DNA of 64,000 bases from Neolentinus lepideus HHB14362 ss-1. Lineage: Eukaryota; Basidiomycota; Agaricomycetes; Gloeophyllales; Gloeophyllaceae. The notes beneath the pieces are model-generated. The model saw only the letters and a program-made list of their open reading frames with translations. It did not search any database and had not been told where the DNA came from. Position numbers and translations under genes: made by a program. Below, piece after piece: positions 54,469 through 64,000 of this stretch. Position 1 is the stretch's first letter; the number at the start of each line of letters is the position of its first letter. The stretch covers positions 3,323 through 67,322 of the forward strand of contig KV425658.1 in the NCBI GenBank assembly GCA_001632425.1, written 5' to 3'.

Positions 54469-54564
54469 TGTGGCAGATATCTCGCGGCGCTCGTCACGTG
54501 CATTCAGTCACGTCGCGTCCCTTTTTCTCTCACTTGTCCCTCCTCTTCTCCTCTTGCGTCTGCT

Positions 54565-56229
54565 ATGGCCGTGATGGCCGCTCCGCTCACGCACTCTAGC
54601 GCCTCCAACACCACCTCTACCTCCCTGTCCCTCCTCTCAGTCCTGGTTGTCTTCCTCCTTCTCATCCTCGTCAAGCTCGGCTACTGCAAGTACCGTCGAC
54701 TGCACTCTATCCACGCGTTACCCGCCACCACCTCCGCCTCTTTCAACCTTCCTAATTTCAACTCGCTCACTCTAGGGGAGAAGGTGGAAGAGAAGGTCGC
54801 CAGGAACGCGTACTTGATAGGCTGTCTTGGATCCCCAGAGTGGGAGGCTCATATAAGGTCGAGAATGGATAACGCCAGGCGGGAGGAGAACCAGCCAGAT
54901 TGCAGCTCTAGGTTCTCAAATCCTATGCTCTCGCCAAGGGCCAGTATCTACTCGTCGACCGGGCACTCATCGTTTATCCAAAGTCCGAGCTTCACTGAAC
55001 TCTGCGGCAGCGGTTCTGGTTCTCAGGCGACACCCCAGATTCCCGCAACGGCGCATGTCAAACAGAAACGGATAGTCGTGCAGCATTCTATGTCTACCCT
55101 TTCGCAGACTGGGTCTCTCTCTCCGTCCATGCACTCGAGTCCGACTCTGTACACCAGCAGCTCCTCTCAGTCCCTGCACCGCCAGGCTTCCCTACTTGGT
55201 AATTTCTCGGAGACTGGCCGCGCCATATCCAGGATGCCCTCCCTCGAAACAGGTTACACCATCTCCCGCATGTCCTCCCTCGTCTCCATTTCAAACTCCA
55301 CCTCGGCCATGTACCTCGACGTACCCACCTCCTCACACCCCACCGCGTCCTCGATCGGGCTGACCATCCGCCCCGTTCCTTCCCCGCGCAACAGAGCCTC
55401 AGTCGTAGGCGAAGGAAAGCGCACGAGTTATCACAAGCCCACTCTCCGGACGAATATTAAGCACCGGTCGTCGCCGAGCTTGAGGTCCGCGCGGAATAGT
55501 ACTTTGTCTGCGATCGCGGGTGTCGGGGCTGGATCGGTATCTTCTGTCGATGTCACTACCAGAGCTGCGCTGGTGTCGCGTGCCAATAGTCTTGCTGCGA
55601 CGGTCTCTGAGGTCAGCACGCAAGACGAAGATAAGGAGAACCAGGGCCCTCACAACGAGTTTGGGAAGACGAGCGCGAGCTCGGGAAGTGTCTCGAAGTC
55701 AGCGGTAAGGAAGCGCGGACCGCCAAAGGCGGTTTCTGTCTCCCGTACTACTCTTAGCTCTGTTCCTTCTACCGTCTCGCGCACCTCAAGTTCCATCGTC
55801 TCAAGAACGCCAACGCGGAGGCCCTTCGCGTCAATCGCGCAGACTCTGAACGCCGAGCCGTCTCCTACTTTGGGTGGGACGGAGCATGGTTTCTTGGCTC
55901 CTGACTTGCGCAGTGGTTCAGATGCTGGCTCTGCGAATGGCCCCAATCTTGCTGGTATCGGTGCGGGCGCTGGTCTCTCGAATGTGCCTAGGCAGCCATC
56001 TCCTCTGAGAAACTCGGCGATTCTAACTACGCCCATGAAGAACAGATCCATCAACAGTGGTGTGGGGACTATGGCTGGTTCTCTGCAGACCTGCGTCAAG
56101 ACCGTGACTATGACTGCTCCTCTGCGCAACGTCGACGCTGCAGCTGGTGGACTGCGGGGCCTGGGCTTTGGCCACATCGGGAGCTCTGACGATGGGTGTA
56201 TGCAGATGCGACCTTCACTTGACTGCTGA
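54565..56229 (+). CDS. Ser-rich protein with N-terminal membrane anchor
   Basis: Single exon, 554 residues. ATG at 54565 (MAVMAAPLTHSSAS); a second ATG three codons on is equally possible. One membrane helix at about 21-40 (LSLLSVLVVFLLLILVKLGY) is followed by a basic cluster (CKYRRLH), so the bulk is probably cytoplasmic. A short conserved-looking segment (LGEKVEEKVARNAYLIGCLG) precedes about 450 residues of Ser/Thr/Pro-rich disordered sequence with many basic-Ser sites (SPRNRASV, KHRSSPSLRSARNS) suited to phosphorylation. No catalytic domain; function unknown. A MITE ends about 90 bp upstream, inside its likely promoter. Confidence 0.7.
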   Translation: MAVMAAPLTHSSASNTTSTSLSLLSVLVVFLLLILVKLGYCKYRRLHSIHALPATTSASFNLPNFNSLTLGEKVEEKVARNAYLIGCLGSPEWEAHIRSRMDNARREENQPDCSSRFSNPMLSPRASIYSSTGHSSFIQSPSFTELCGSGSGSQATPQIPATAHVKQKRIVVQHSMSTLSQTGSLSPSMHSSPTLYTSSSSQSLHRQASLLGNFSETGRAISRMPSLETGYTISRMSSLVSISNSTSAMYLDVPTSSHPTASSIGLTIRPVPSPRNRASVVGEGKRTSYHKPTLRTNIKHRSSPSLRSARNSTLSAIAGVGAGSVSSVDVTTRAALVSRANSLAATVSEVSTQDEDKENQGPHNEFGKTSASSGSVSKSAVRKRGPPKAVSVSRTTLSSVPSTVSRTSSSIVSRTPTRRPFASIAQTLNAEPSPTLGGTEHGFLAPDLRSGSDAGSANGPNLAGIGAGAGLSNVPRQPSPLRNSAILTTPMKNRSINSGVGTMAGSLQTCVKTVTMTAPLRNVDAAAGGLRGLGFGHIGSSDDGCMQMRPSLDC

Positions 56230-56600
56230 ATGCGCTGGCAAAGCAAGATTGCGCTACCTCTCGAATTTACTCGATAATTCTATCACGTCAAAGCTTTCCT
56301 TTCCTTTTTCTTCGTTTGTCATTCCGTTGTATTTGCATGTTCGCGTGTTTGTCTCGAATGTAGCATAGTCGCGCCCGCCGTTCGTCGTGTTATATCTCGT
56401 TGTAGCGATACCTGTATCATGTATCATATTGTATGCCGTCTTTTGTAAAATCTGTCGCACCCCACGCATTCTCAAATATCGAAAGAAAGTGAAGACGTAT
56501 GCGCAGCCAGGAATCATAGTTTTGAGAATGCAATAATGACAACGTACAAAACAGCTTCTCCGCTCTCTGCCGCCCTTGTCGACCTCACGAAGTCAATATC

Positions 56601-57311
56601 TCAGAACTCGATCTCGCGGATCCCGTCTTTGTCCACCACTTTGACCCTGTACTTTCCCGGACTCACAACCAACCGCTTGGACACCTCGTCAATACATCGT
56701 CTCAGCACTGCCAGTCCCTCCTCGAGGTTCGCCTCCGGGTCGTGGTACCTTCAGATATGCATAAACTCGCGAAGCTCATTCTCAGCCTAACAGAAACACA
56801 CACCGGTCGAGTAAACTGAGCGCGAAATAGGATCCGTACCCGTGACACGCAAACGGGACCTCCGCCTGCGTGCCCAGGTAATCGATCCAGTAGAGGCTCG
56901 GAGTGTGGTTCGAGGTGTCGTAGCCGCCCAGAAGGAGGTTGACTGAGTACGGCTTTCGGGAGCGGAGGGAGTCAGCGAGGGCACGACGGATCCAGGAGGC
57001 TGCAGATGGAGGGCGGAGGGGGTAGAGGTTGCGGATCTGGTAGAGCCGAATGTTGCGCTCGATGTACTCGGCGAATTGAGTTGTGTCGCCTGTGAGATAG
57101 GGAGTGTTGGTGATTATATTTCTGTGAATTGTACCATTGCGAATATCAGACGGGACGCACCTGGCTCGCCAGAGTAGGCCATAAGTAGGTGCGGGCCGAG
57201 GGACTTGATCTTGTCCTCATCGATTTTCATCTTGACGATGGAGCGAGCGGCCGTCGTGTCTGCGGCAATTAACACGTAACCTTTGCCCGTGAGGGCGAAC
57301 GAGCATTCCAT
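56601..57311 (-). CDS. PRE1: 20S proteasome subunit beta-4 (beta type-2)
   Basis: Exons 57311-57161, 57089-56804 and 56748-56601 give 194 residues. The start [20 protein letters not shown] matches the family's processed-free N-terminus: this non-catalytic beta subunit has no propeptide or active Thr. Further family segments: [79 protein letters not shown] and the C-terminus [15 protein letters not shown]. It forms part of the two inner rings of the proteasome. Upstream in-frame extension to 57413 was rejected because homologues begin at this Met. Confidence 0.9.
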
Positions 57312-57815
57312 TGTAATGTAGAGGTGGAAAGGAAGTACAGTGCGGTACAGTACAGGAGCAAAGCATTGCGCGTTCGCGCGACGCGTCATGAGGCATTTGC
57401 CGAACGCGTCCATTAATGTGCATACTATAATAGTTCATCGCGTCGCTGTAGCTAAGTTAGTAGGTCCTTAATGTCTTGCCAACCTCAGTAATCGACGCCT
57501 ATTCGTACCCACTCTGTTGCAAGTCTCTTTCAGTCTCGCTATGGTATATTAGCTACCGGGCGCGGTCTCGCAACAACCGTGCCTGTTACACAAGAATTCG
57601 TGAACTACTATAGGGTAACACGCCGCTCATTCACATTCACAAGCATCGTACCTGATGAATACTTTGGATGTTACCCTTGCCAGTGAGCAGTCGCCGCGCG
57701 TCAAGAATTCAACCTAGGCGCTAAAGATATTTGTTGCATTACCCAGGTCCGTTTATCTACGGTTTTGTTCAGCGATTGTTCGATTTCAACACACAGGAAG
57801 GGCCGTTCTGTTGCC
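57312..57815. promoter_or_regulatory. Divergent promoter between proteasome and kinase genes
   Basis: About 500 bp between head-to-head genes. Contains GGTATATTAGC near 57543, and no obvious repeats. Nothing else coding is seen. Confidence 0.4.
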
Positions 57816-59715
57816 ATGTTGGCAACGCGTGCTTGCTACTGTAGAACAGCAAGCATCCCTTGTAGAAGCCTTGCTCGATTCTCGTCCCAGCTAAATTTTT
57901 GTCCCTGCGCCTGTTTTCGCGGTTTCCACCTCACACCCTCGGCGCGCCCCGACAACGAGACGCTATTCAGGTCGTCGAGCCGGTGGCTCTGTAACGATGA
58001 TCTGCGTATGTATTAGTGATGATCATTGTATAAATATGTAACATTCCCTTCTACCTTTGTAGAACGCAAAGTCCGATGCGCCCCATTCAACCCGGACGCT
58101 CTCGAACAAATCGCGTGCGACGCCGTGGGTGCTGAACGCTGTATATCATGGACACGAATAGGAGAAGGTACGCCCGCGTGACTAGCCAATGCGCAGTCTC
58201 TGGTTCACATCAGTCTGTCCCTAGGTTCCTTCAACAGAATTTTCTTACTGCGTTTTGACAGCGGAGCCGAGGCAGTCGTCCGTATTCCCTTGCCGGTCAT
58301 AGGCAACGTTCAGCGGGCCGTAGCCAGCGAGGTCGCCACGATGTGCTACATCCGCGAGAGGTGGATCACGAACCGCTCCCGAAACGTGCCTCTCCCTCCC
58401 AAGGTCCTAGCATGGCACTCGTCGTACAAGAACCCCGCACAGACGCCGTACATGATTCTCGAGTACGCCCCAGGTATCGCGCTGTATAGGCGGTGGCCTG
58501 CCATCGAGGGGAAAATGGCCGGTGCAGCTCTGCAGAGCATCTTCGAGCTGGAGTGGGCGCTGCTCCGGCAGGTATTCTCGCATCACGGGTCTCTGTATTT
58601 CGCAGAAGATACGCTGGATAGCGACGAGTGCAGTCGTCCTCTATATGTACACGATGACTGTGATCCTGCTGAGGTAAATCGGAAACTGGCTGCTAAATAT
58701 CGAATTGGACCGACCGCGAATCGAGAATGGGGGAGGCCGGGATACGGCGATGTGGATGCGGACCGCGGACCATGTACGTTCCCTAGCACCACCAGCAGTG
58801 CAGCTCTGATGTGATTCGATAGGGCCAGACTTGCAAACTATGATCAAAAGTGCGGCGGAGTTCCAGCTGCGTGCGATGGACACCGTCGTCGACTTCTCGT
58901 CTCCGCACATCAAGTTGAAGCCTTCTGACATTCCACTGCTGCGCCGCCTATTAGACACCTGCATCCTCATTGCACCGCTCATAATCCCCTCCAATCCCGC
59001 TATGACTGCTCCAGTGCTGAATCACCCCGATCTGTCGCTCAACAACCTCATCGTCCCGCCCGACGGTCTAGCATATGTACACCACGTGATTGACTGGCAA
59101 GGCGCGACTGTCTCCCCTTTCTGCATGCAGTGTGGCGTTCCCCCTGCAATCCAGTACACCGAGGGCGTCATTCCAATACCGGACGACGGCTCAATGCCGC
59201 CCTGGCCCAACAATTTAGACAAAATGTCGCCGAGCGAGCAGGAGTACATACATATTCAACATCGCTACGCGTGTCGGCACAGAGGCTACGCCCTCAGGAT
59301 CCCCTCGATGGACCCTTTGCGGGGTGGTGTGTGGGCTCTCCCGCATTCCACAGTGCTCGAGTGCCTGGTGCCCTTTATCACGCGCTGCGTCTCCGATGGC
59401 CCGCTGGATTTACGCGGACTCTTAGTCAGTCTGCAGGAGTGTTGGAGTAAAATCGCGGATGGCCCGTGTCCAATTGACTTTACGCAGGCGGAGATCGCGG
59501 CGCACTGCGAGGAAGTCGAGGCGCAGTCGCAGTACGAGCGCAATGTGAATAAATTGCATGACACGATCGGGTGCCTGAACGATGGATCCGTCAGAGAGGA
59601 CCAGCTCGAGGGTGCGAAGAAGAAGATGGAACGCTGCCGCCAGCAGTGGGACGAGAGGGCTATGAAGGGTCCTTTCCCATTTTACGAGGGCGCACACTCC
59701 TACTATCTCACTTGA
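57816..59715 (+). CDS. APH-family phosphotransferase, AIM9-like, mitochondrial
   Basis: Exons 57816-58005, 58063-58167, 58225-58773 and 58823-59715 give 578 residues. The N-terminus MLATRACYCRTASIPCRSLA is basic and non-acidic, a likely mitochondrial presequence. The kinase N-lobe has GSFNRIFLLRFDSGAEAVVR and IPLPVIGNVQRAVASEVATM. The middle has TPYMILEYAPGIALYRRW. The Brenner-type catalytic motif is LNHPDLSLNN with His349, Asp351 and Asn356, and the metal-binding Asp372 is in VIDWQGATVSP. These features match fungal APH/ChoK-fold proteins related to yeast AIM9. The start at 57816 is preferred over 57765 for the presequence. The substrate is unknown. Confidence 0.85.
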
Positions 59716-60437
59716 TAGTACAAGCAACCCACCTAATACCGCTGTACGATGGACTGTTCCTCGCGTGCCTTGTTTCCGTCTGATGAATTGGATTTCTCTC
59801 CATTACGAATTGACCGCTGCTGATGGTGTCATGAATGTGCTGTTGCATAACATGGAATTCTATGTATACAGACAGCCAAGGTTGATCGAGAGGTGGCGAG
59901 CGGTGCGGCCCAATGTCCAGTACTCAAAGTTGGAGCGCTGACTGAACAAACAGCACTGTAACTATATAATATAACTGTGTCATTGATATTGAACCGGTAC
60001 AAGATAAATCGCAAATCGAGGATGCTTGGTGCAAGGCAAATGCATCCAGCAACCATTTCTTCCGTACGTAGATATGTTTCCACCAAACTTATCCTTCATC
60101 TGAAAGATAAGGTGCAACCAAAGCGCCGTTGGCTTTGTTCCTCCGTTTGGGCTTAGAATTTACCAGATTCCACCTGGGAAGAAGTATTCAATAATAAAGT
60201 GATTGGTCGCCTCCCACACCTCTTCATCCTCATAGAACCTTGCGCATATTTCTGGATTATGGGAGGCGTCAGGCTCAGAGCGAACTGAAGTGTTTCAACA
60301 AGGATTGATGTTCTATAGTGACGGATGCGTGCGTGGTATCTTGAAGATGATGCTACGTACCACATTCATTTTTAATAGGATATCTGAGCGAGCACTAATT
60401 AAATCAGAGACCTCTCATCAACCCCAAGCACACTGTG
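59716..60437. other. Intergenic between converging genes
   Basis: AT-rich 3' region with AACTATATAATATAACTG near 59958. No gene recognised. Confidence 0.45.
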
Positions 60438-60970
60438 CTATAACTTTGATTGAACAGACGGTGAAGCTGAAGGTGTACGAAGCAGTTTCATCAGCCCCTT
60501 CCTTGTCTCCTCGTCCAGCCCAGCTGTCTTCCTAATCTCACTGTCCACAAAGACATGCGTATACCCGCCCACAGCAGCCGGTCCTTCTTCGCCCTCCTCA
60601 AACACAGCAACCTCATACTCCACGGAGCTTCTTCCGAGCTTGTTGACCCTCAGTCCTAACTCGAGTACCGTAGGATAGGATAAAGGCCGGAAGTAAGAGC
60701 AATGGGAGGAGACGACGAGACCAATACGGCGAGACTGGGTGGGGGAAAGAGAGCAGTGGGCGATGAGATAGGCGTTGGTTATGGAGTCGAAGAGGTGGTA
60801 GTAGATAGCATTGTTGAGGTGGGCGTATTGGTCATTGTCGGACCTGATCTTAGTAGATTGGCGTGAGGAAAGGGCAGGGAGGAGGAGGGACGGGCTGACC
60901 AGCGTGTGCGGTAGGTCTGGAAAAAGGCGTAGTCCGAACGAGTGCGATATTTGAGCGCAGGATCAGACAT
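60438..60970 (-). CDS. Hotdog-fold acyl-CoA thioesterase (4HBT family)
   Basis: Exons 60970-60900 and 60843-60438 give 158 residues. The active-site region is SDNDQYAHLNNAIYYHLFDS at residues 25-44, with Asp28, His32 and Asn34-35 in the classical 4HBT arrangement. Then come VVSSHCSYFRPLSYPTVLEL, KLGRSSVEYEVAVFE and AVGGYTHVFVD, beta-strand signatures of the YbgC/FadM branch. It hydrolyses acyl-CoA thioesters; physiological substrate unknown. The intron's donor is GTCAGC with acceptor ATCAG, required to keep W-S-D-N-D in frame. Confidence 0.85.
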
Positions 60971-61241
60971 GTTGAGCTGTAGTCATACAGCCATATAATA
61001 TTCAAGCAAGCAGATGCACCCTCCTTTGCGAGATTACTTTGCACGCGGTTAGGCGCCTGCAGCACAATACACAGCCACATTGCTTAATTAGGATGTCCCA
61101 GTGCCCAATTCAGTGAACGCAACTCTGCCATGGCTGCGACTACTGAAAACAGAAGCACGATAGCAGCGTGCTATCAATTCACGCACATTATCTGCTTGTT
61201 CTACTGCCTCTTCGCTGCCCTCTCTGCTCAAGTTCCTACAC
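60971..61241. promoter_or_regulatory. Divergent promoter region
   Basis: 270 bp between the thioesterase and the zinc-finger-like gene, head to head. No repeat or RNA gene seen. Confidence 0.35.
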
Positions 61242-61818
61242 ATGCGTCGCAACGCTGAAGGAAGGGTATTCTGCGACTGCCCAGCACGCTGCATCGGAGG
61301 GAAATGGATTGCGGAACGCACTTACCGCGACCACAAGAAAATTCGCCGTCAACAAATCCAACAGCAATTTATCGACATCCTAGGGCCATATTTCGCGTCA
61401 ATAAATGCGACGGATCATGCATCCAAAAGGCGCAGGGTTGCGGAGCCTGTGGTGAGTATATTCTACCATGATGACGAGGTTAACAGGAAACAATGCGAAG
61501 GAATCGACCCGCGCTGGTCCTTCGAACGCAGCACGGTCTTCCGCCAGTGCTATAGGCTCTTCGTCTCACGAACAACACTCACACGACGGACGCTCCCCTG
61601 ATGGTGGCGACCCTAACGGCGACCCACCTAATTTCCCTGACGCGAATCTCCAAGTTCCTCCTGCTTCCCATGGAGAAGACGATGAGTCCGCACATATCGA
61701 TGTAGAGCCCGAGGAGGAAGACCAAGACGACGAGGAAGGGGCCCAGGAGATCCAGCCTGAGGGCAACCAGGACGGAGAAGAGGGGGAGGAGGAAGGGGAA
61801 TGGAGACGGGACCGATGA
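61242..61818 (+). CDS. Short zinc-finger-like protein resembling a Tnp2 N-terminus
   Basis: Model: exon 1 61242-61451, intron 61452-61500, exon 2 61501-61818, 175 residues. It starts MRRNAEGRVFCDCPARCIGG: the CxCxxxCxGG followed by T and H mirrors the start of the Tnp2 transposase in this window (CTCTQKCNGG...TTWHAHEKYR). The second exon is Ser- then Asp/Glu-rich (EPEEEDQDDEEGAQEIQPEG), like the acidic linker after that finger. No catalytic part follows before the stop. It could be a transposase-derived host gene or a truncated remnant. An unspliced reading gives 119 residues instead. Confidence 0.45.
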
Positions 61819-62060
61819 GAGTTCATGATGTCGTAGCTACCATCCTTGATATTCACAAACACGCGCTCAAGTATGCTGTTCGGCGGTACACGTCCGGCCT
61901 CCGAATGAAACCACGTATTAACCTATGTATACACTATGTATAGCAGACGTCGTGTTGTCGTGTAGCATGTGCGTCCCGATAAGTTAGTCAAGCGCGAGAT
62001 CGTGATCGTAAATGAAAGCTCGACATCACAGCACCGCACGTGATCAGGGGGTCACAGCAC
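61819..62060. other. Intergenic between converging genes
   Basis: 3' flanks of the zinc-finger-like gene and the transporter. Nothing else seen. Confidence 0.45.
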
Positions 62061-64000
62061 TCATTTCTCGCCCCAGCCCACCTCGTCCACGCGCGTGTCT
62101 TCCTTGATGCGCTGTGTAATTGCAGCGCGGCGCGCGCTCTCCGCGGCGCCGGTGCGGTCGCCAAAGACCTGCAAAGGATGAGTGTTTAGAGAGGAAGAGG
62201 GAGGGTGTTTAGAGAGGAAGAGGAAGGAGGGAGAGGGTACGCACGGCGTCCATTTCTTCCAGCGTTTTCCTGCGCGTCTCTGGGACGAAGAAGTAGACGA
62301 AGGCCCAGGAGAGGGCGGAGAAGACCTGGGTGGGGTCATGGGGTCAGTATGGGAGGGGGGAGGGACAAGAAGCAGAGACGCACCGCAAAAAATATAAACG
62401 CCCCTTTGCCCGTGTTCTGCACGAGCGGCGGGGTGACGAGGCCGATGATGAAGTTGTTGAACCAGTTGGAGACGACGCTGAGGGCGACGCCTTTCGCGCG
62501 GAGGGAGGAGGGGAAGATCTCCGCGGGCATCGCCCACGGTACTATAAAAAGTGAGTGTGGGTGTGAAAGGGAGGGAGGGGAGAGGAGAGACGCACCGGGA
62601 CCCCACGTCAGCCCGAAGACGACCATGTACACGAGTATGAACGCGACGCCGACCCACCCTGCCTCCCGTCAGCCATGATCGCTCTCGTTGTCCCAAAAAT
62701 GCACAAGCGCACCTTTGTCCTGGTTACTCTCCCAGCGCCCGGTGTAGCGCCCGACGAGGACGGCGACGACGATGTGGCAGACCGCCATGCCGGCGGAGCC
62801 CCAGAGGAGGAGGGGGCGGCGGCCGACGCGGTCGAGGAGGAGGAAGGAGGGGGTGACGCCGAGGAGCTGGCAAATGTTCATGATGCCGCCCATGGTGAGG
62901 CTGTGGGTGGGGTGAGTGGGGTGAGGAGGAGAGGAGGGAGGTGCGCACCGCATGTTGTAGTCGAGCCCGAGGGTCGCGAAGAGCGAGGAGGAGTAGTATA
63001 TGAGCCCGTTGATGCCGACGAACTGCTGGAAGAACCTGCCGGGCGGTCGTATCATATCATATCCGCCTCGCTCGAGTGCCAGGGCGGACTTACATGAGCC
63101 CGGTGCCGACGAGCGTGCGCTTGTAGCAGCCGCTGGCGAAGAGGTCGCCCCAGAGCGCGAGCTCGGTGGCGGCACTGCCGAGGGTGGGGTGGCGCGCGGC
63201 GAGGGTGTCGCGCTGGAAGGCGATGTCGGCGCGGATGGCGAGGAGTTCTGCGTGGACGAGGGGGTGCGTGGGGGGGAGGCGGCGGAGGCGGGCGAGGGCG
63301 GCGAGGGCGGCGGGGGTGCGGCCTTTTTGGGCGAGCCAGCGGGGGGAGAAGGGGAGTGTGGAGGCGCCGAGGGCGAGGAGGAGGCCTGGGGCGGGGTGGG
63401 TGAGGGGAGTGGGTAGGGGAGTGGAGCTGCGACTGACCTGGGAGGATTTGGAGGAGGAAGGGGAAGCGCCAGGCCCATTCGGAGTGGATGTAGCGGGTGC
63501 CGTAGGTGATCCTGGGGGGAGATGAGTATGGTTGGGAGAGGATGGGGTGGGGACTTGCCAGTAGGCGACGACGATGCCAAAGACGATGTTCCATTCTTCG
63601 AGGACGAGGAGGGCACCGCGGATGTTTGGGGGCGATATTTCGGACATGTAGAGGGGGGCGACCATGGAGAGGGTGCCGATGCCGACGCCTGTGCGAGGTG
63701 AGGTGAGGAAACGAGGGGTGCTGGGGGACTTACCGCCGATTAAGCGCCCTACGACGAGCATTCCGTATCCTATAGCGCCTGTCTGCAGGGCCGAGCCGAC
63801 GACAAACCAGCCGACGCCACTGAGTTACGGAGTGGTGAGATGCGAACATGAGAGGAGGGACGGGGACGGACATTATGAGGGCGTATTTTCTGCTGAACTT
63901 GTCGCTGGTGTAGCCGGCGGTAGCGGCGCCTATGATGGCGCCCAGCTCGATCATGGCGGTCTAGCATTGTATTAGAAAGGGATAGAGACGGGAGAGGGTT
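62061..64000 (-). CDS. MFS sugar porter, 5' end beyond the window
   Basis: Multi-exon gene ending at 62061; the first exons lie past 64000. Segments in protein order: IELGAIIGAATAGYTSDKFS, MLVVGRLIGG, GVGIGTLSMVAPLYMSEISP, TYGTRYIHSEWAWRFPFLLQ, LPFSPRWLAQKGR, FFQQFVGINGLIYYSSSLFA, LLDRVGRRPLLLWGSAGMAV, PWAMPAEIFPSSLRAKGVAL, SWAFVYFFVPETRRKTLEEM. These are the sugar-porter signatures (GRLxxG, PxSPRWL, DRxGRR, PETK/R). It is a plasma-membrane hexose or related proton symporter with 12 helices. Introns of about 45-75 bp separate at least seven exons, including 62061-62168 and 62245-62325. Specificity cannot be read from sequence. Confidence 0.85.

Noticed and set aside
57312..57413. N-terminal extension of the proteasome subunit to an upstream methionine
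   Set aside because: Family members begin at the methionine of MECSFALT; the extension has no similarity and lies in the promoter.
62669..63616. 315-residue and other long Pro/Ser/Ala-rich frames at the window end
   Set aside because: They run through introns or out of frame with the sugar transporter; conserved transporter motifs lie in the spliced frame.

Overview
The window looks like nuclear DNA of a basidiomycete fungus, most likely an Agaricomycete. Introns are numerous and short (about 45-65 bases, GT...AG). The recognisable proteins are fungal: a Spo7-type membrane protein, a fungal sugar porter, an AIM9-like phosphotransferase and a P450 with many tiny exons. The mobile DNA (Tnp2-type transposases with a CxCxxxCxGG N-terminus, Ty3/Gypsy elements with very long LTRs, a Crypton-like recombinase) is what one expects in mushroom-forming fungi. 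No sequence search was run; every family call is read by eye.

Layout. 1-17.08 kb is repeat-rich and nearly gene-free: part of an LTR, an amino-acid permease fragment, a MITE, a Crypton-like tyrosine-recombinase gene with a SAP motif, degenerate tandem repeats, a long inverted-repeat element centred near 12.8 kb with palindrome arrays at both ends, and three repeat blocks each present twice.

17.08-39.00 kb is one insertion locus containing four elements nested in each other. A small element of about 782 bp (terminal repeats over 100 bp, 9-bp target duplication, Mutator-like) has a solo Gypsy LTR in its left terminal repeat and a Tnp2-type transposon in its right terminal repeat. That transposon carries three genes, and its transposase gene is split in turn by a full-length 11.36-kb Gypsy element. 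Each level is flanked by a target-site duplication, and removing the insertions restores the reading frame or the terminal repeat beneath. The Gypsy element carries an intact seven-exon gene in antisense orientation between pol and its 3' LTR, bracketed by two copies of the polypurine-tract region.

39.2-49.4 kb holds host genes: a complete 13-exon P450 starting 216 bp from the nested insertion, an F-box gene, a Spo7 homologue and a single-pass membrane protein. The F-box gene and its 3' flank recur in inverted orientation at about 49.5-53.3 kb. That second copy is decayed, mainly by C-to-T changes at CpG, and carries a 1.4-kb gag-only LTR element and a hAT-type MITE.

54.5-64 kb is a compact gene block: a Ser-rich membrane protein, a proteasome beta subunit, an APH/AIM9-like kinase, a hotdog thioesterase, a short zinc-finger-like protein resembling a transposase N-terminus, and a sugar transporter cut by the window end.

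The housekeeping genes do not form a pathway. What links the window is repeated insertion, CpG-directed decay of the copies, and mobile elements that carry spliced accessory genes.
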